Source: Brachypterus glaber
Taxonomy: Eukaryota > Arthropoda > Insecta > Coleoptera > Kateretidae
Direction of reading: 5' to 3'
DNA length: 64,000 nucleotides
NCBI GenBank assembly: GCA_958510825.1
Contig: OY294049.1
Span: 2,232,001 to 2,296,000 of the forward strand
Both the position numbers and the translations under genes were made by a program. The notes below the pieces were generated by a model. The model was not told the origin of the DNA and searched no databases. It was given only the letters and a program-made list of their open reading frames with translations. Below are positions 11,225-20,989 of this stretch, in pieces; position 1 is the stretch's first letter; every line of letters starts with the position of its first letter.

Positions 11225-12252
11225 TAGATTTGGGGGGGGGGGTAAAACCCAAAAACTTTTATATTCTTAAATTAAGAAATAACATAAGAAAGCCCTAGCA
11301 CCGCAGGCGAAGATTTTTACAAATTTAAATTTTAAACCAGTCTTTAAAATTACAATTAGGGGTCTTCCATAAAATACGTCACACAAATTGACAATTGACC
11401 AAAATTCATACACTTTATGCCCCGTTTCTCCCATGATTAAAGGATGTAGCGATTTCATATTTTGGCTACCACCCCCGCAATAGGGGGGGGGGTGTAAAAA
11501 AATCGCCTGTGGTAGTACCGGGTTCCTACAAAACGTAAAAAACCCACGTACTACAGGCGATTTTTTTTTAAATTCTTAAACAGTATTATTATTGAAAATT
11601 CCAGAAAAATGCAAGAAATTTCTTAAGCTTAAGCTCTAGCGCCACAGGCGAAAATTTTTACCGTTGTTATTTAGTCTTGAATAAAAAAAAACCTAGAAGG
11701 CCCCAGGGCCACAGACGAAAATTTTTTTTTTACAAACTTAATGGTCTATTTTAATTTTTAAACAGTTTTATTATTTTAAATTTCGCAAAAATTCAAGAAT
11801 GCTCTTTTTTTTACGAATTTTACGCTTAAGTTTTACAATCTTAAATAAAAAAAAGTAAAAAAGCCCTAGTGCAACAGGCAAAAATTTTTACGAACTTAAT
11901 CTATTTTAATTTTTAAACAGTTTTATTATTCAAAATTTCACAAAAATGCGAGAAACGCCTAGTGCTGCAGGTATATACAATTCCAAATTTCACAAAAATG
12001 TAAGAAACTCTAGCGCCGCAGGTCATCATTTTTACGAATTTAAAGGTCTATGGTCCGATTGAACGCAATATATACCTTAAAAAAATCGTTTTGGCACCCC
12101 TTACTGCTTTTTCTGGGAAGGAGGCTTCAACCTCTCTGATTATATCATGAAAATGCGCATTAAGAAGAAATATTTTCTCTATATTTTTTCAACTATTTTA
12201 TCCTGGGGGGGGGGGGGGGTAATTATCTCCCCCCGTGGATCCGCCCCTGGGG
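11225..12252. mobile_element. Truncated hAT-like element with internal CGCCGCAGGCG arrays
   Basis: The interior matches the complete element at 28144-30051 (AATTAAGAAATAAC..., then repeated CTAGCGCCGCAGGCGAAAATTTTTACGAA units), and it ends in CCCCGTGGATCCGCCCCTG at about 12234-12249, the reverse of the hAT end CAGGGGCGGATCC. The left terminus is gone and about 170 bp near 11360-11530 are an unrelated insertion with degenerate GTAACGC-MITE features. No transposase is encoded. Confidence 0.7.
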
Positions 12253-12539
12253 GAGGAAGAGTCAAAATTGAAAAATTTTGCTTTACGTATTTACAGTATG
12301 ACCATATTTTCCGCTAGTTCCTTATTTAACGCACAGTGTTCATTTAGCACAAATTATCGTAAATCGTTTTATTCGCATGAGATTTATAGCCGGAGATAGC
12401 TAGTATATTATGGATTCAAATAAAGCATTCTGTGAGAAATAGTTGAGAATCATTGAAGTCGCCAAAATGGGAAAAACTATTTTAATTGTTTATAAAATCA
12501 ATTGAATTAAATAACGGTAATAAATACAGTATACAGTAG

Positions 12540-13083
12540 TCAAAGTCAAAAAAACACAAGTGTCGATTTTTATTCGTAAGGGAGCTCGACCCTCGAGGGT
12601 ACATCTGAAAAGTAGTTTTTATTTTTTACACATACCTTAACATTGATAAAGGCAATCATTTTATGTAATTTTTGTTTGTTAATTTTAACCAGGGAAGTGC
12701 GAAATGGGGGGGGGGGCGATGCCACTTTTTTACCCGAAACTTTTTATCCGTAATTTTTTGACATTCTCTCAGCAAAATATTAATCTTTAATTAAAAATAC
12801 ATAAAAAAAGGTACTCTTCATGTAATACCGTAGGGCAAACCGTTCTCGAGAAAATTTGAGTGAAAGAGAAAATGTCACGTTGTGAGTATCCAAAATTAGG
12901 AACTAAAAAATGCGCTAATTAAATTTTCAATACTGCAGGGCGATTTTACATTAAAAACTATGAAAAATTTCCCGTACACAAATTTCCACAAATTGCTTTT
13001 AGGGGAGCTAGGTACTACTTTACCCTTAGGAGGGTCGTAGCTCCCTTACGAACAAAAATCGACCTACCACTTTTGTCTTTTTT
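12540..13083. mobile_element. Foldback MITE, ~35-bp inner arms
   Basis: The arm at 12562-12596 (TGTCGATTTTTATTCGTAAGG then GAGCTCGACCCTC) is matched in reverse at 13031-13064, with weaker matches continuing outward. There is no ORF; internal G-run at 12708. Confidence 0.6.
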
Positions 13084-13754
13084 TTTTTCTTAGAATTAAG
13101 TCTACTATATACTCACAAAATTTGAATATAATGATACGGAACGTCTTGTATAAACTTTTGATATTAACACGTTAATGACCAGCGCTAAATTTTGAAAAGT
13201 TATTTCTGGACCAGAGGAGTTTTTTATTGAATCTAGCTTAAAGTTTAATACATAAATATATTTTTAATAAGTTGTAATGGAGGAGTTTTTAGGAAGAAAA
13301 TTTTTTGTTTTCCAGGGACCAGACCTACTAAACACTACATTTAAAACCCATGTAGTTATGTCCCTGTGTGACCCACTAGCCACTGTGGCCAAACAGGGTC
13401 ACCAGCGTGTGACCGCGGTTTGTGCAGAAAACAGGGTGCGCACCAATGCGCACATAGTGACTGGTCATAATGCAATTGCCGACCTTGCGCAAGGTCGGCA
13501 AAAGCCGATTTGGCCTCCCTGCTAAACGGGCCCTTCTATGGTCATTTCTTCTATTTTGGCTCTTTCGGGGCCCCGATATGTCTATGTTTCTTTGGTTTTT
13601 AGCCTTTTTATGTTTTACCGCACAAGTAACACAGTAGCCAGAAAGTATCTTTTACCGCTTTTTGGCAGCAAAATTGCAGCCATATGGCTCGTAAACTCGC
13701 CTTTGGAGGTGACGTTACAGATCGAGTCCTTTTTTACCCTAAAAAATGTAAAGA
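13084..13754. other. Intergenic; short non-conserved ORFs
   Basis: Two ATG-initiated reading frames here (82 and 111 codons) show no domain, and the second runs straight into a transposon with 8-bp target duplications, so neither is called a gene. A small palindrome GCCGACCTTGCGCAAGGTCGGC lies near 13480. Confidence 0.4.
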
Positions 13755-13940
13755 CGAGGGGTAAACCGCTGACAAAATTTTGTACACCTTTAGGAGGAAA
13801 TCTTCAAAGATTTCCCCGTAACCTTCAAAGATTTTCTCCGAAAAGGAGGAAATCTTTAAAGATTTCCTCGTAACCTTCAAAGATTTCCTCCAGATTTCCT
13901 CCAATTTGTACACCTGAATTCCTCTGCGGTTTACCCCTCG
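13755..13940. mobile_element. CGAGG-family MITE, 186 bp, TSD TGTAAAGA
   Basis: Ends are CGAGGGGTAAACCGC and its reverse complement. The 8-bp sequence TGTAAAGA lies immediately outside both ends (13747-13754 and 13941-13948), fixing the borders. The interior is a degenerate array of GATTTCCTC / CTTCAAAGATTTCCTCC units and contains TTTGTACACCT near both ends. It shares CGAGG ends, an 8-bp target duplication and an internal short tandem array with the elements at 28470 and 31557. Confidence 0.85.
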
Positions 13941-13948
13941 TGTAAAGA

Positions 13949-14755
13949 TATCTAACACCCTGTATGTTTTTATGGTTCATAAATAGCAAACAAGAACAAA
14001 AATTGTTTGTTTAGCAACTTGTTTCGGGAATTTAACACGTTGCGAATACTAGCAGCTATTTATAAATCGAAAAGGTTACAATAAAATTAAAGGAACGCTG
14101 TATTTCCAAAATAAAACAAAACCCAACTTACGAAAATAGTCCAAACTACATATCCCTGGACATGTCAGAAATTAATGATGCTCGTGGCACTCGGTGGCTT
14201 GAAACAGATCTGGACTATTACCCTTTGTACCAGTGACGGATCCCAAATTACCCGGGTTCCAAAATCAAACCAAACCTGAAGCAAATTTATTTTTTTTATG
14301 GCATAAATTATTTCAATGCAGTGATTTAAAGTATGAAGGGTTCACGCGAATTTTACTTTTAAACTATTTTTAAATTATATAAATAAAAATTTACAAGAAA
14401 AACCCTAAAAAATCTCATTTTTTAGCAAAAAAAAAAATAAATATTAAAACCTTAAAAAAATGTTAAAAAAATATTTGGACAAGTAAAGAATTTTTTGAGA
14501 TGTCACACGACCCCTCTTTTCATTAAAATTTTGAGGGGAAGTTACGAGACAAAAATAACTCGTACATAATTTTCTATTGGAACAGTACGAGACTCATATG
14601 TCTCGTAATTAGAAAATATTATCCTTTTCTATTTTTGTGGTCTCGTATAATAGAAACTTTGTGTACGAGACATATATGTGTAGTGTCGCAGCGAACGTGT
14701 TAAAACCACATTTTAAAAGCTAAATATATCAAATATACGAAAAAATATAGTTTGC
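13949..14755. other. Intergenic, no supported gene
   Basis: AT-rich, no domain-bearing ORF. Several ACGAGAC/GTCTCGT direct and inverted copies occur at 14540-14690, suggesting a decayed foldback element. Confidence 0.35.
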
Positions 14756-14871
14756 CCCCCCCCCCCCATCGAGACATGTTAACATATCTTCAAAATTATA
14801 TTTTTGGTGAATGCGCAATTTTTTTCCTTATGGATGCCCCCCCTCCTTAAAATTAAATAAATCCGCCCCTG
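14756..14871. mobile_element. hAT-like 3' end fragment, sister copy at 40778-40900
   Basis: After a C-run it reads ATATCTTCAAAATTATATTTTTGG, then a TTTTTTCCTT-TGGATGCCCCCC block and ends AAATAAATCCGCCCCTG; 40778-40900 has the same order. The terminal CCGCCCCTG is the reverse of the hAT-type CAGGGGCGG end. Both copies lack the opposite terminus. Confidence 0.6.
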
Positions 14872-14903
14872 GCCCCCAGCACGGGTGGCCGGCAGTAAAT
14901 CCT

Positions 14904-15116
14904 ATGGAGATTTCTCCCGTTAGATTAGACAGGGACAAAAGTTCTACAAAAGGATAGAAGACATACACATACACTCCCACTTCCACCCAACCAAACAAAT
15001 TCTGTATTTGTTCTTTGTTGAACAAATACAATATTTATTTGGCTGGCTGTAGCACAAATGAGATAGAGATAGGGTAGACGTCTTTTGTTTTATAATTCTA
15101 GTTGTAGAGATCTCCA
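14904..15116. mobile_element. ATGGAGATTTCTCC MITE, internally deleted copy
   Basis: Starts ATGGAGATTTCTCCC and ends GAGATCTCCAT. It corresponds to the two longer copies at 19144-19555 and 54657-55068 but lacks about 200 bp from the middle, the deletion falling between the two AACAAATA-containing hairpin regions. Confidence 0.75.
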
Positions 15117-15177
15117 TTGATGTTGGGCCATCACAATCAAGTGTGGCAAAACTTTGAAAGGCCTTTGATGTGCCTTA

Positions 15178-15684
15178 GGGAACGTTCAAGTATTACGTAA
15201 CGCGAAATTTGGTTAATTTTGACCCCCTCATGTAACTTGGCGTCCAAACAAGAATCCCCCCCTCCCCTATTTGTTACGTAACATTTTTATTTTTACAAAA
15301 AGTAAAAAAATTGAAAGGAAATTTTGCTTTATGGTTTAAAACGGTTTTTAACCGGTTATTGCTTCCGTGTTTTAACCCAAAACCGGTCTGATGTAATTTC
15401 CTCAATCGCGGTTAACTGAAAACCGGTTATTGGCTATGGTTTTCCATCTCTAATTTGTTTTTGTTTAAAGGATTTAGTGAACTGTTAACCACGCCGTGTG
15501 CAGCAAAATTTGTAAGGAATACGTCTCTTTAGGCCTAGATCATTGTTAAAAACATGATCCAATAAACATTTTATAAGTTTATAATTTTTTAAGTGTTACG
15601 TAACATTTTTACTGACACCCATCCCCCCGCGGCGTAACGTTTTCGAGACCCCCCTAGCGCGTTACGTAACACTTGAACGCTCCC
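15178..15684. mobile_element. GGGAACGTTC MITE with four TTACGTAA palindromes
   Basis: Terminal inverted repeats GGGAACGTTCAAGTATTACG and its imperfect reverse at the right end, flanked by TTA on both sides. Palindromic TTACGTAA sites occur in each end and in each subterminal region (near 15194, 15274, 15598 and 15662). No ORF. Confidence 0.7.
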
Positions 15685-17046
15685 TTAATAGAAGTTTTGC
15701 TGGGAAGATTTATCTGGTTTCTTAATATTTCGAGGAATTTTAAAGAAATATTTTCGATGTCTAAAGATTTCACACAGTGTATAAAGTCTTTCCAAAAGAC
15801 ATTTTTGCCAAAAAGGTTTACCCATCGACTACCTTTAATAGGTAGTCACTGTATGTGCACATTAAACCATGGTTTAAGTCCATGCATGAGCCCATGGGCT
15901 GCAGTTTTATTATTTGTATTCAAATTTGAAAAGGAAAATGTTTCTACTACGGTTCTGTTGAAAATCTCCCAACAAAGCAAGTGAAAATTTATTTTTTTGG
16001 TCTTATTTTGCTTTAAATCGTGTTTTATTTCTGTCATACCAAAGATAATGGATAAAATCTTTGCTCATACTACGCACACGTGTCCATACAGTATACTATC
16101 ATATATTTTCTTTGTGTTTATTTAACTTCGCTATATAAGTCGGATAGATTTATTATCTACTTAAAACCGAAGTGTTTCGATTTTAAATCAACATTATATG
16201 AAATTTCATTAGCAAATAACTGGGGTGTTAAATTTATTGCAGTTATCCTTGCATATTTGTGAACAGACAAAGGTATAGTGCACGCCAAATATTTTGCCTA
16301 AAATTTTTTAGTTTTCAAAATATTTTTAGATCAAGCACTCTAAGAACTGGGGAGTTCTTAGTGGGGACACAAAGTGCCTGTTGGCATTTTCTCCCTGTTA
16401 AAAAAGTCCCATCTAATCGTTCGTAAAAAGTCCCATCAATAAAGAAAATTGTAGGAAATATCTTATCAACTTGATAGGTTTTCATGGTTTTTGATAAACT
16501 TTGGTAGCGTTTTCGTCACTTTGAAATGGTATTTTCACAAGATTTTAAAGGAATAGTAATTCCTTTAAAATCTTGTGAAAATACCTAGCGAGAATGACCT
16601 AGATCTCGGTCCCATCAAATCGTACGCAAACTACACAGGACCACAATGTTTTTTGTCGGTTGACGTGGATCAGAAATGGTTTTCAAGGTGTATTTTTGGT
16701 CGCTGAACACTAATCCGTCGTCCGTTTTGGCCCATCACGTCAGGGTTTTTTTTTAATACGAAAACCATTTTTTTTTTAAATTTTATTTCGCTCATATTTT
16801 CCAAAATATTAATCTAACGGTATTATATTTTTGGAATCAGCGCGTCAAGATCTATCTACATGATTAAAAATCTGAGATATGGACAAAATCGTCAAATTTC
16901 GGTCATCGTTGATTTTGAAAAAAAAAATAATAAAAAAATAATTGTTAGTAATTAATTTAGGGAATGGTGAAATTGGCACCGACTTAAGTATTTTTTACTT
17001 TTTAGAGACAGAAATCGGTTCATTTTTTTTTGCGAAAAGTTTTTAT
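15685..17046. other. Intergenic with isolated hairpins
   Basis: No supported gene. It contains the perfect hairpin at 16528-16585 and, near 16640, a partial ACACAGG-CCACAA block related to the intronic foldback at 5413. Confidence 0.4.
16528..16585. repeat. Perfect 27-bp hairpin
   Basis: The 27 bases at 16528-16554 (starting GGTATTTTCACAAG) are followed after a four-base loop (AGTA) by their exact reverse complement, ending at 16585. Confidence 0.85.
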
Positions 17047-17309
17047 TGGCTGCGTTCTATGGAAACAGCAAAACTAATCAAAAGTCATCAGATGATAAGT
17101 TTTTCTAGCAAACTGCTGAACGGCTAATATCTTTCACTTGTCATAACCAGCATTTAAGGTTAGAAATACCCCGAGCTTTTAAAAAGTCAATCAAAAGTAC
17201 TCATCTCAAAACGTTGATGAGGAATGATCTGTCAATCGAAACTCATCATAGCGTTCAGTAGTGATTTGACAGTTTCGATGAGTTTTGCTGTTCCCATTGA
17301 ACGCAGCCA
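17047..17309. mobile_element. Foldback MITE, TGGCTGCGTTC ends
   Basis: Left end TGGCTGCGTTCTATGG-AACAGCAAAACT is mirrored at 17281-17309 (AGTTTTGCTGTTCCCATTGAACGCAGCCA with a few changes), with further inverted similarity (GATGA, AACGCT) inside. About 263 bp, non-coding. Confidence 0.65.
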
Positions 17310-17699
17310 TTCATACATAGTAGTATTGTAAAAGAAATAATAAAAAAACCCACCAACAAAAAAGTTATTTAAATGGTAAAGTGACTTTTGGGCCACCCTG
17401 TACCTTTTTGTCTAAAAGGTAGGTAGACATTTTAAGCGTCCTAACCTGTTTGTCTAACAGGTAGAGATTTGCTCACTGCCCAAATAACGTAATTTGTGAT
17501 TAACCCCTGCAAAAATTCATCTGACACAAATTAATCATGCAAATTATCAATTAGCAGTTTTTTTTTGCTTCCGGTCTGGTCTGTATGTCTCCAATAAAAA
17601 ATATCGCTTCTTCAAATTCAAATAATAAAGCGATCCAACAATGGTCTACGACCACGCAAGTATGAGTCATACTTCTTGGAAAACATTAGTAGCGAAGAA

Positions 17700-18082
17700 A
17701 CCAGACCGATTCGGGCGGCTACGCTGGCAATCGTGTCATTTCGACAGCCCCTGAGTTCTGATTGGCCTACGATTGCTACGGTCACTGGATATTTTTAGTT
17801 CTGACATCATTCAGTCGGTGGTTCTGAGAAAGGGTTTCCCTGTGCGTGAGTCATCTCGTTTTGTGTTTTTCTTTTGAAAACTAATGTTTTGAAACTGTTA
17901 AAATCACTACAAGAACACACCTCTTGCGTAACAAGTGTCATTTTGTACTTTCTCAGTGAAAACAACAAAGTGATTCGGTTATTGTTTGTTAAACGCGAGC
18001 AGCTGGCTTAATTCAATCAAGGTTATTACACAGTTTTGTTTAGTTGGCGTTGATAAACAAAAACCTCGTGGTTTTCGTCGCG
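17700..18082 (+). promoter_or_regulatory. Promoter and 5' UTR of first exon A
   Basis: This stretch is clearly more GC-rich than its surroundings. A reversed CCAAT box (TGATTGGCC) lies at 17759-17767 and an initiator-like TCAGTCG at 17811-17817, about 50 bp downstream of it; this would give a 5' UTR of about 270 nt before the ATG at 18083. The identical TCAGTCG heptamer precedes exon B. No convincing DPE was found at the expected spacing. Confidence 0.4.
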
Positions 18083-18211
18083 ATGAAGTTGGAGTTGAGT
18101 GACGGAATGTCAAACCATTCGGATTTTTCGAACGACAGCCAAAATTCTCAAATGTCCACCGCAGATTTTATGACCTCTATGGGCAACGGGATCGTTTTAA
18201 CACCCACCATG
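18083..18211 (+). CDS. First coding exon A of an unidentified, probably regulatory gene
   Basis: ATG at 18083 opens 43 codons (MKLELSDGMSNHSDFSNDSQ... to ...VLTPTM) ending at a consensus donor, ATG|GTAAGT, phase 0. Serine, asparagine and acidic residues dominate with little charge balance, as in N-terminal activation regions of transcription factors. Codon use is richer in G/C third positions than the flanking DNA. No continuation exon with a recognisable domain occurs before the window ends, so the rest of the gene lies to the right. Exon B at 42950 also ends in Met at a phase-0 donor, suggesting alternative promoters. A nuclear receptor or similar factor would fit this layout, but no DNA-binding domain is visible and I do not assign a name. 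Confidence 0.55.
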
Positions 18212-19143
18212 GTAAGTTTTTTTTTGTTTTATTGGTTAAAATGTTTAACAACAATAAGAAAGGACCTTTTTGGTTTAATTTTTATTGTAACAAAGAAAAA
18301 AGTTTTGGAGAGGGCCTCTCTGAGAGTGGGAAAGATTACAATCTGATTAAACATAGCCCCCCTTGTCACACAACAATCAAAATTTGGCCTTTTAGGATCG
18401 TCATATTCCGGGGATATTATTTTGGATACCCCCCTCCCCCACCATAAGCGATAGGACTATTCAGTTCCCAATGACATCAACTCGGGGATTAAATAGTAAT
18501 ACCAAAATACATTGGAAGTAACTTAATTTTAATTAAAATCCATATAACTGTTCTCTTTAATATAATGCCATAGGTGGGCTCGCCCCCCCCCCCCATATCC
18601 AAAATCGCTTGACTTTTTATTAAAAAGTTTTTAATTAACTTAAAACCCAACTTCTTTCTCGGTTTAATAACCTGTGGAAGCCACTGAAGTGTCAAGTACA
18701 TTGTCACTTGTCACATCCACTTGTTACGTCTTTAGAATCATCAAGGTGTGACATTCTTAAGACACCACACCATGAGAAGTAATTCATAGGTCTCAATAAT
18801 ACCCTAGTCTGGTAGGGATCTTATTAGCATTGCCTTAGTAAGAAAGGATCCCGTATATTCTCCAGAAAATATTTTTAGATACTTGAGTTATCAGGCTCAC
18901 AAAATTTCCTAAAATCGATTTTTTTTTCACAAAAAGTCAAAAAAAGGAAAAATAATGATTATATTTATTATAATTAAAATAACAAACTATTTTTTATTTG
19001 TACTACCTGGTTGTTAACAAAACATTGATTTTTTTACCTACACAGGCCACAGAATTAAAGCCACTCATTAAATAAAATATTTTTCCTGCGAGCGTGCGGA
19101 AAGATGTCTCTTTCCGCACGCATAAATATTGGTTAATTTTTTA
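18212..19143. other. Start of putative long intron, no gene seen
   Basis: Follows the exon A donor. It has C-runs at 18432 and 18583 of the type flanking decayed hAT elements. No supported coding sequence. Confidence 0.35.
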
Positions 19144-19555
19144 ATGGCGATTTCTCCCGTTAGATTAGACAGGGACAAAAGTTCTCCCCAAAAAGGATAG
19201 AAGACATACATACACTCCCACTTCCACCCAACCAAACAAATTCTGTATTTGTTCTTTGTTGAACAAATAAAATATTTACTTGGCCGGGCGAAAAGTGTAC
19301 ATATATTATTTTTATTAAAGAAATTACTGGCGCCATCTAAATTTTAGTAGAATTATCTTATTTTACAGATTCACATTAGCTATGTTCGTTCGTGCCGCTC
19401 AGTGCTACACTTTCCGGCTAACCAAATAAATACTGTATTTGTTGTATGAAAAACAAATACAGTATTTATTTGGTTGGCTGGAAAGTGTAGCACAAGTGAG
19501 ATAGAGATATTGTAGACGTCTTTTGTTTCATAATTCTAGTTGTAGAGAGCTCCAT
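19144..19555. mobile_element. ATGGCGATTTCTCC MITE, long form
   Basis: About 412 bp, from ATGGCGATTTCTCCC to GAGAGCTCCAT, about 95% identical by eye to 54657-55068. The right half holds a strong hairpin (AACCAAATAAATACTGTATTTGTT mirrored after a short loop). No ORF. Confidence 0.8.
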
Positions 19556-19822
19556 TGTTATCTTATTAATATCGGTTTTTGACTTAACCCATTAGCGCCC
19601 AGCCTCCTATTTTTAGAACTGAATAATTACCTTAATCTATTATAGTTACAGCTATCTTACACGAAATAATTCTTGATTCTACCGGTGGGCACAACCACTT
19701 TGATCATCTTTATTATGAGTTTGTTTCTAAATCGTTGCAAGTGAGCCATAGATGTAAAATAAAAATTACTGTGTTTAGACACCAATTACTTGTGGCTTGT
19801 TTTTTTTATAGTTTAAAATATA

Positions 19823-20805
19823 ATGAAGCTGAAGTTTGCAACGTTTTTTTGCATCGAAAATTCAAGTAGTATATTAAAGCACTTATTCCATAACACGTTT
19901 TTAGCGCACTAGTACTTTAGAAAATTCTTCACAAGCGGCTTGTTTTCTAAACTTGTACTCGTGCGCTAAAAACGTATGTTATGAAACTAGTACTTTAATA
20001 TACTATTTGAATTTTCGTTGCAAATAAACGTTGCAAACTTCAGCTTCATAGGGTATTTGGCACCGATTCAAATAGCACCCGGTGACCAAATTTAAACTTA
20101 TACGAAAATTTTGCAATTTTTTTAAATATTTTTCATTTTGTCACCTCTCTAGCTGGGACTAGGTTAAATCCCGCCAGGTGAATTTTTGATATGTTTAGTG
20201 TTTTATAACAGGTAGTTGTTTAAAGGGTATTTGGCACCGATTCAGATAGTACCCGGTGACCAAATTTGAACTTATACGAAAATTTTGCAATTTTTTTAAA
20301 TATTTTTCATTTTGTCGCCTCTCTGGCTGGGGCTAGGTTAAATCGCGCCAGGTGAATGTTTGATATTTTAAGTGTTTTATAATAGGTAGTTGTTTGAAGG
20401 GTATTTGGCACCGATTCAAATAGTACCCGGTGACCAAATTTGAACTTATACGAAAATTTTGCAATTTTTTTTAAATATTTTTCATTTTGTCGCCTCTCTA
20501 GCTGGGGCTAGGTTAAATCCCGCCAGGTGAATTTTTGATATGTTTAGTGTTTTATAATAGGTAGATGTTTAAAGGATATTTGGCACCGATTCAGATAGTA
20601 CCCGGTGACCAAATTTGAACTTATACGAAAATTTTGCTATTTTTTCACATGTTTTTTGCTTTTTTATTTATTTATGGAGCCAAAAGGACTCAATTCGATC
20701 TAAAACTACTTACTACTGGTCTTTTATTGTTTTTAAATGAAATGGAGTCGATTTTAAAATTTTTGAATTTTCGTTGCAAAAAAACGTTGCAAACTTCAGC
20801 TTCAT
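19823..20805. mobile_element. ATGAAGCTGAAG element carrying satellite array, TSD AAAATATA
   Basis: Outer ends are ATGAAGCTGAAGTTTGCAACG and its reverse complement, with AAAATATA repeated exactly outside both (19815-19822, 20806-20813). Inside, 19823-20050 is itself a complete foldback whose inner end is again CAAACTTCAGCTTCAT; then follow 3.4 units of a 174-bp tandem repeat and the final inverted end. No transposase is encoded. Confidence 0.85.
20051..20640. repeat. 174-bp tandem repeat (satellite-like), 3.4 copies
   Basis: Copies begin at 20051, 20225, 20399 and 20573, each with GGGTATTTGGCACCGATTC (the fourth slightly changed), giving a period of exactly 174 bp. Units differ by a few substitutions only. 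The last unit is cut after about 66 bp. The array sits inside the transposon 19823-20805. Confidence 0.9.
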
Positions 20806-20904
20806 AAAATATAAGGTATAGTATATACCTTATATAGCGTATACGCTGCCTTTTGTTATAAGTTTATTCTTTATTGTACAAAGAAATATTATAAATCATT
20901 TTAG

Positions 20905-20907
<3 letters not shown>

Positions 20908-20972
<65 letters not shown>
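20908..20972. repeat. (AT)n microsatellite
   Basis: More than 60 bp of alternating AT with a single phase break, followed by a T run. Confidence 0.95.

Positions 20973-20989
<17 letters not shown>

Noticed and set aside
13277..13873. Two frames of 82 and 111 codons
   Set aside because: No domain, no splice context, and the second overlaps a transposon defined by target duplications.
20051..20640. CRISPR-like or regulatory direct repeats
   Set aside because: A 174-bp contiguous tandem period without spacers in an insect genome is a satellite, not a CRISPR array.
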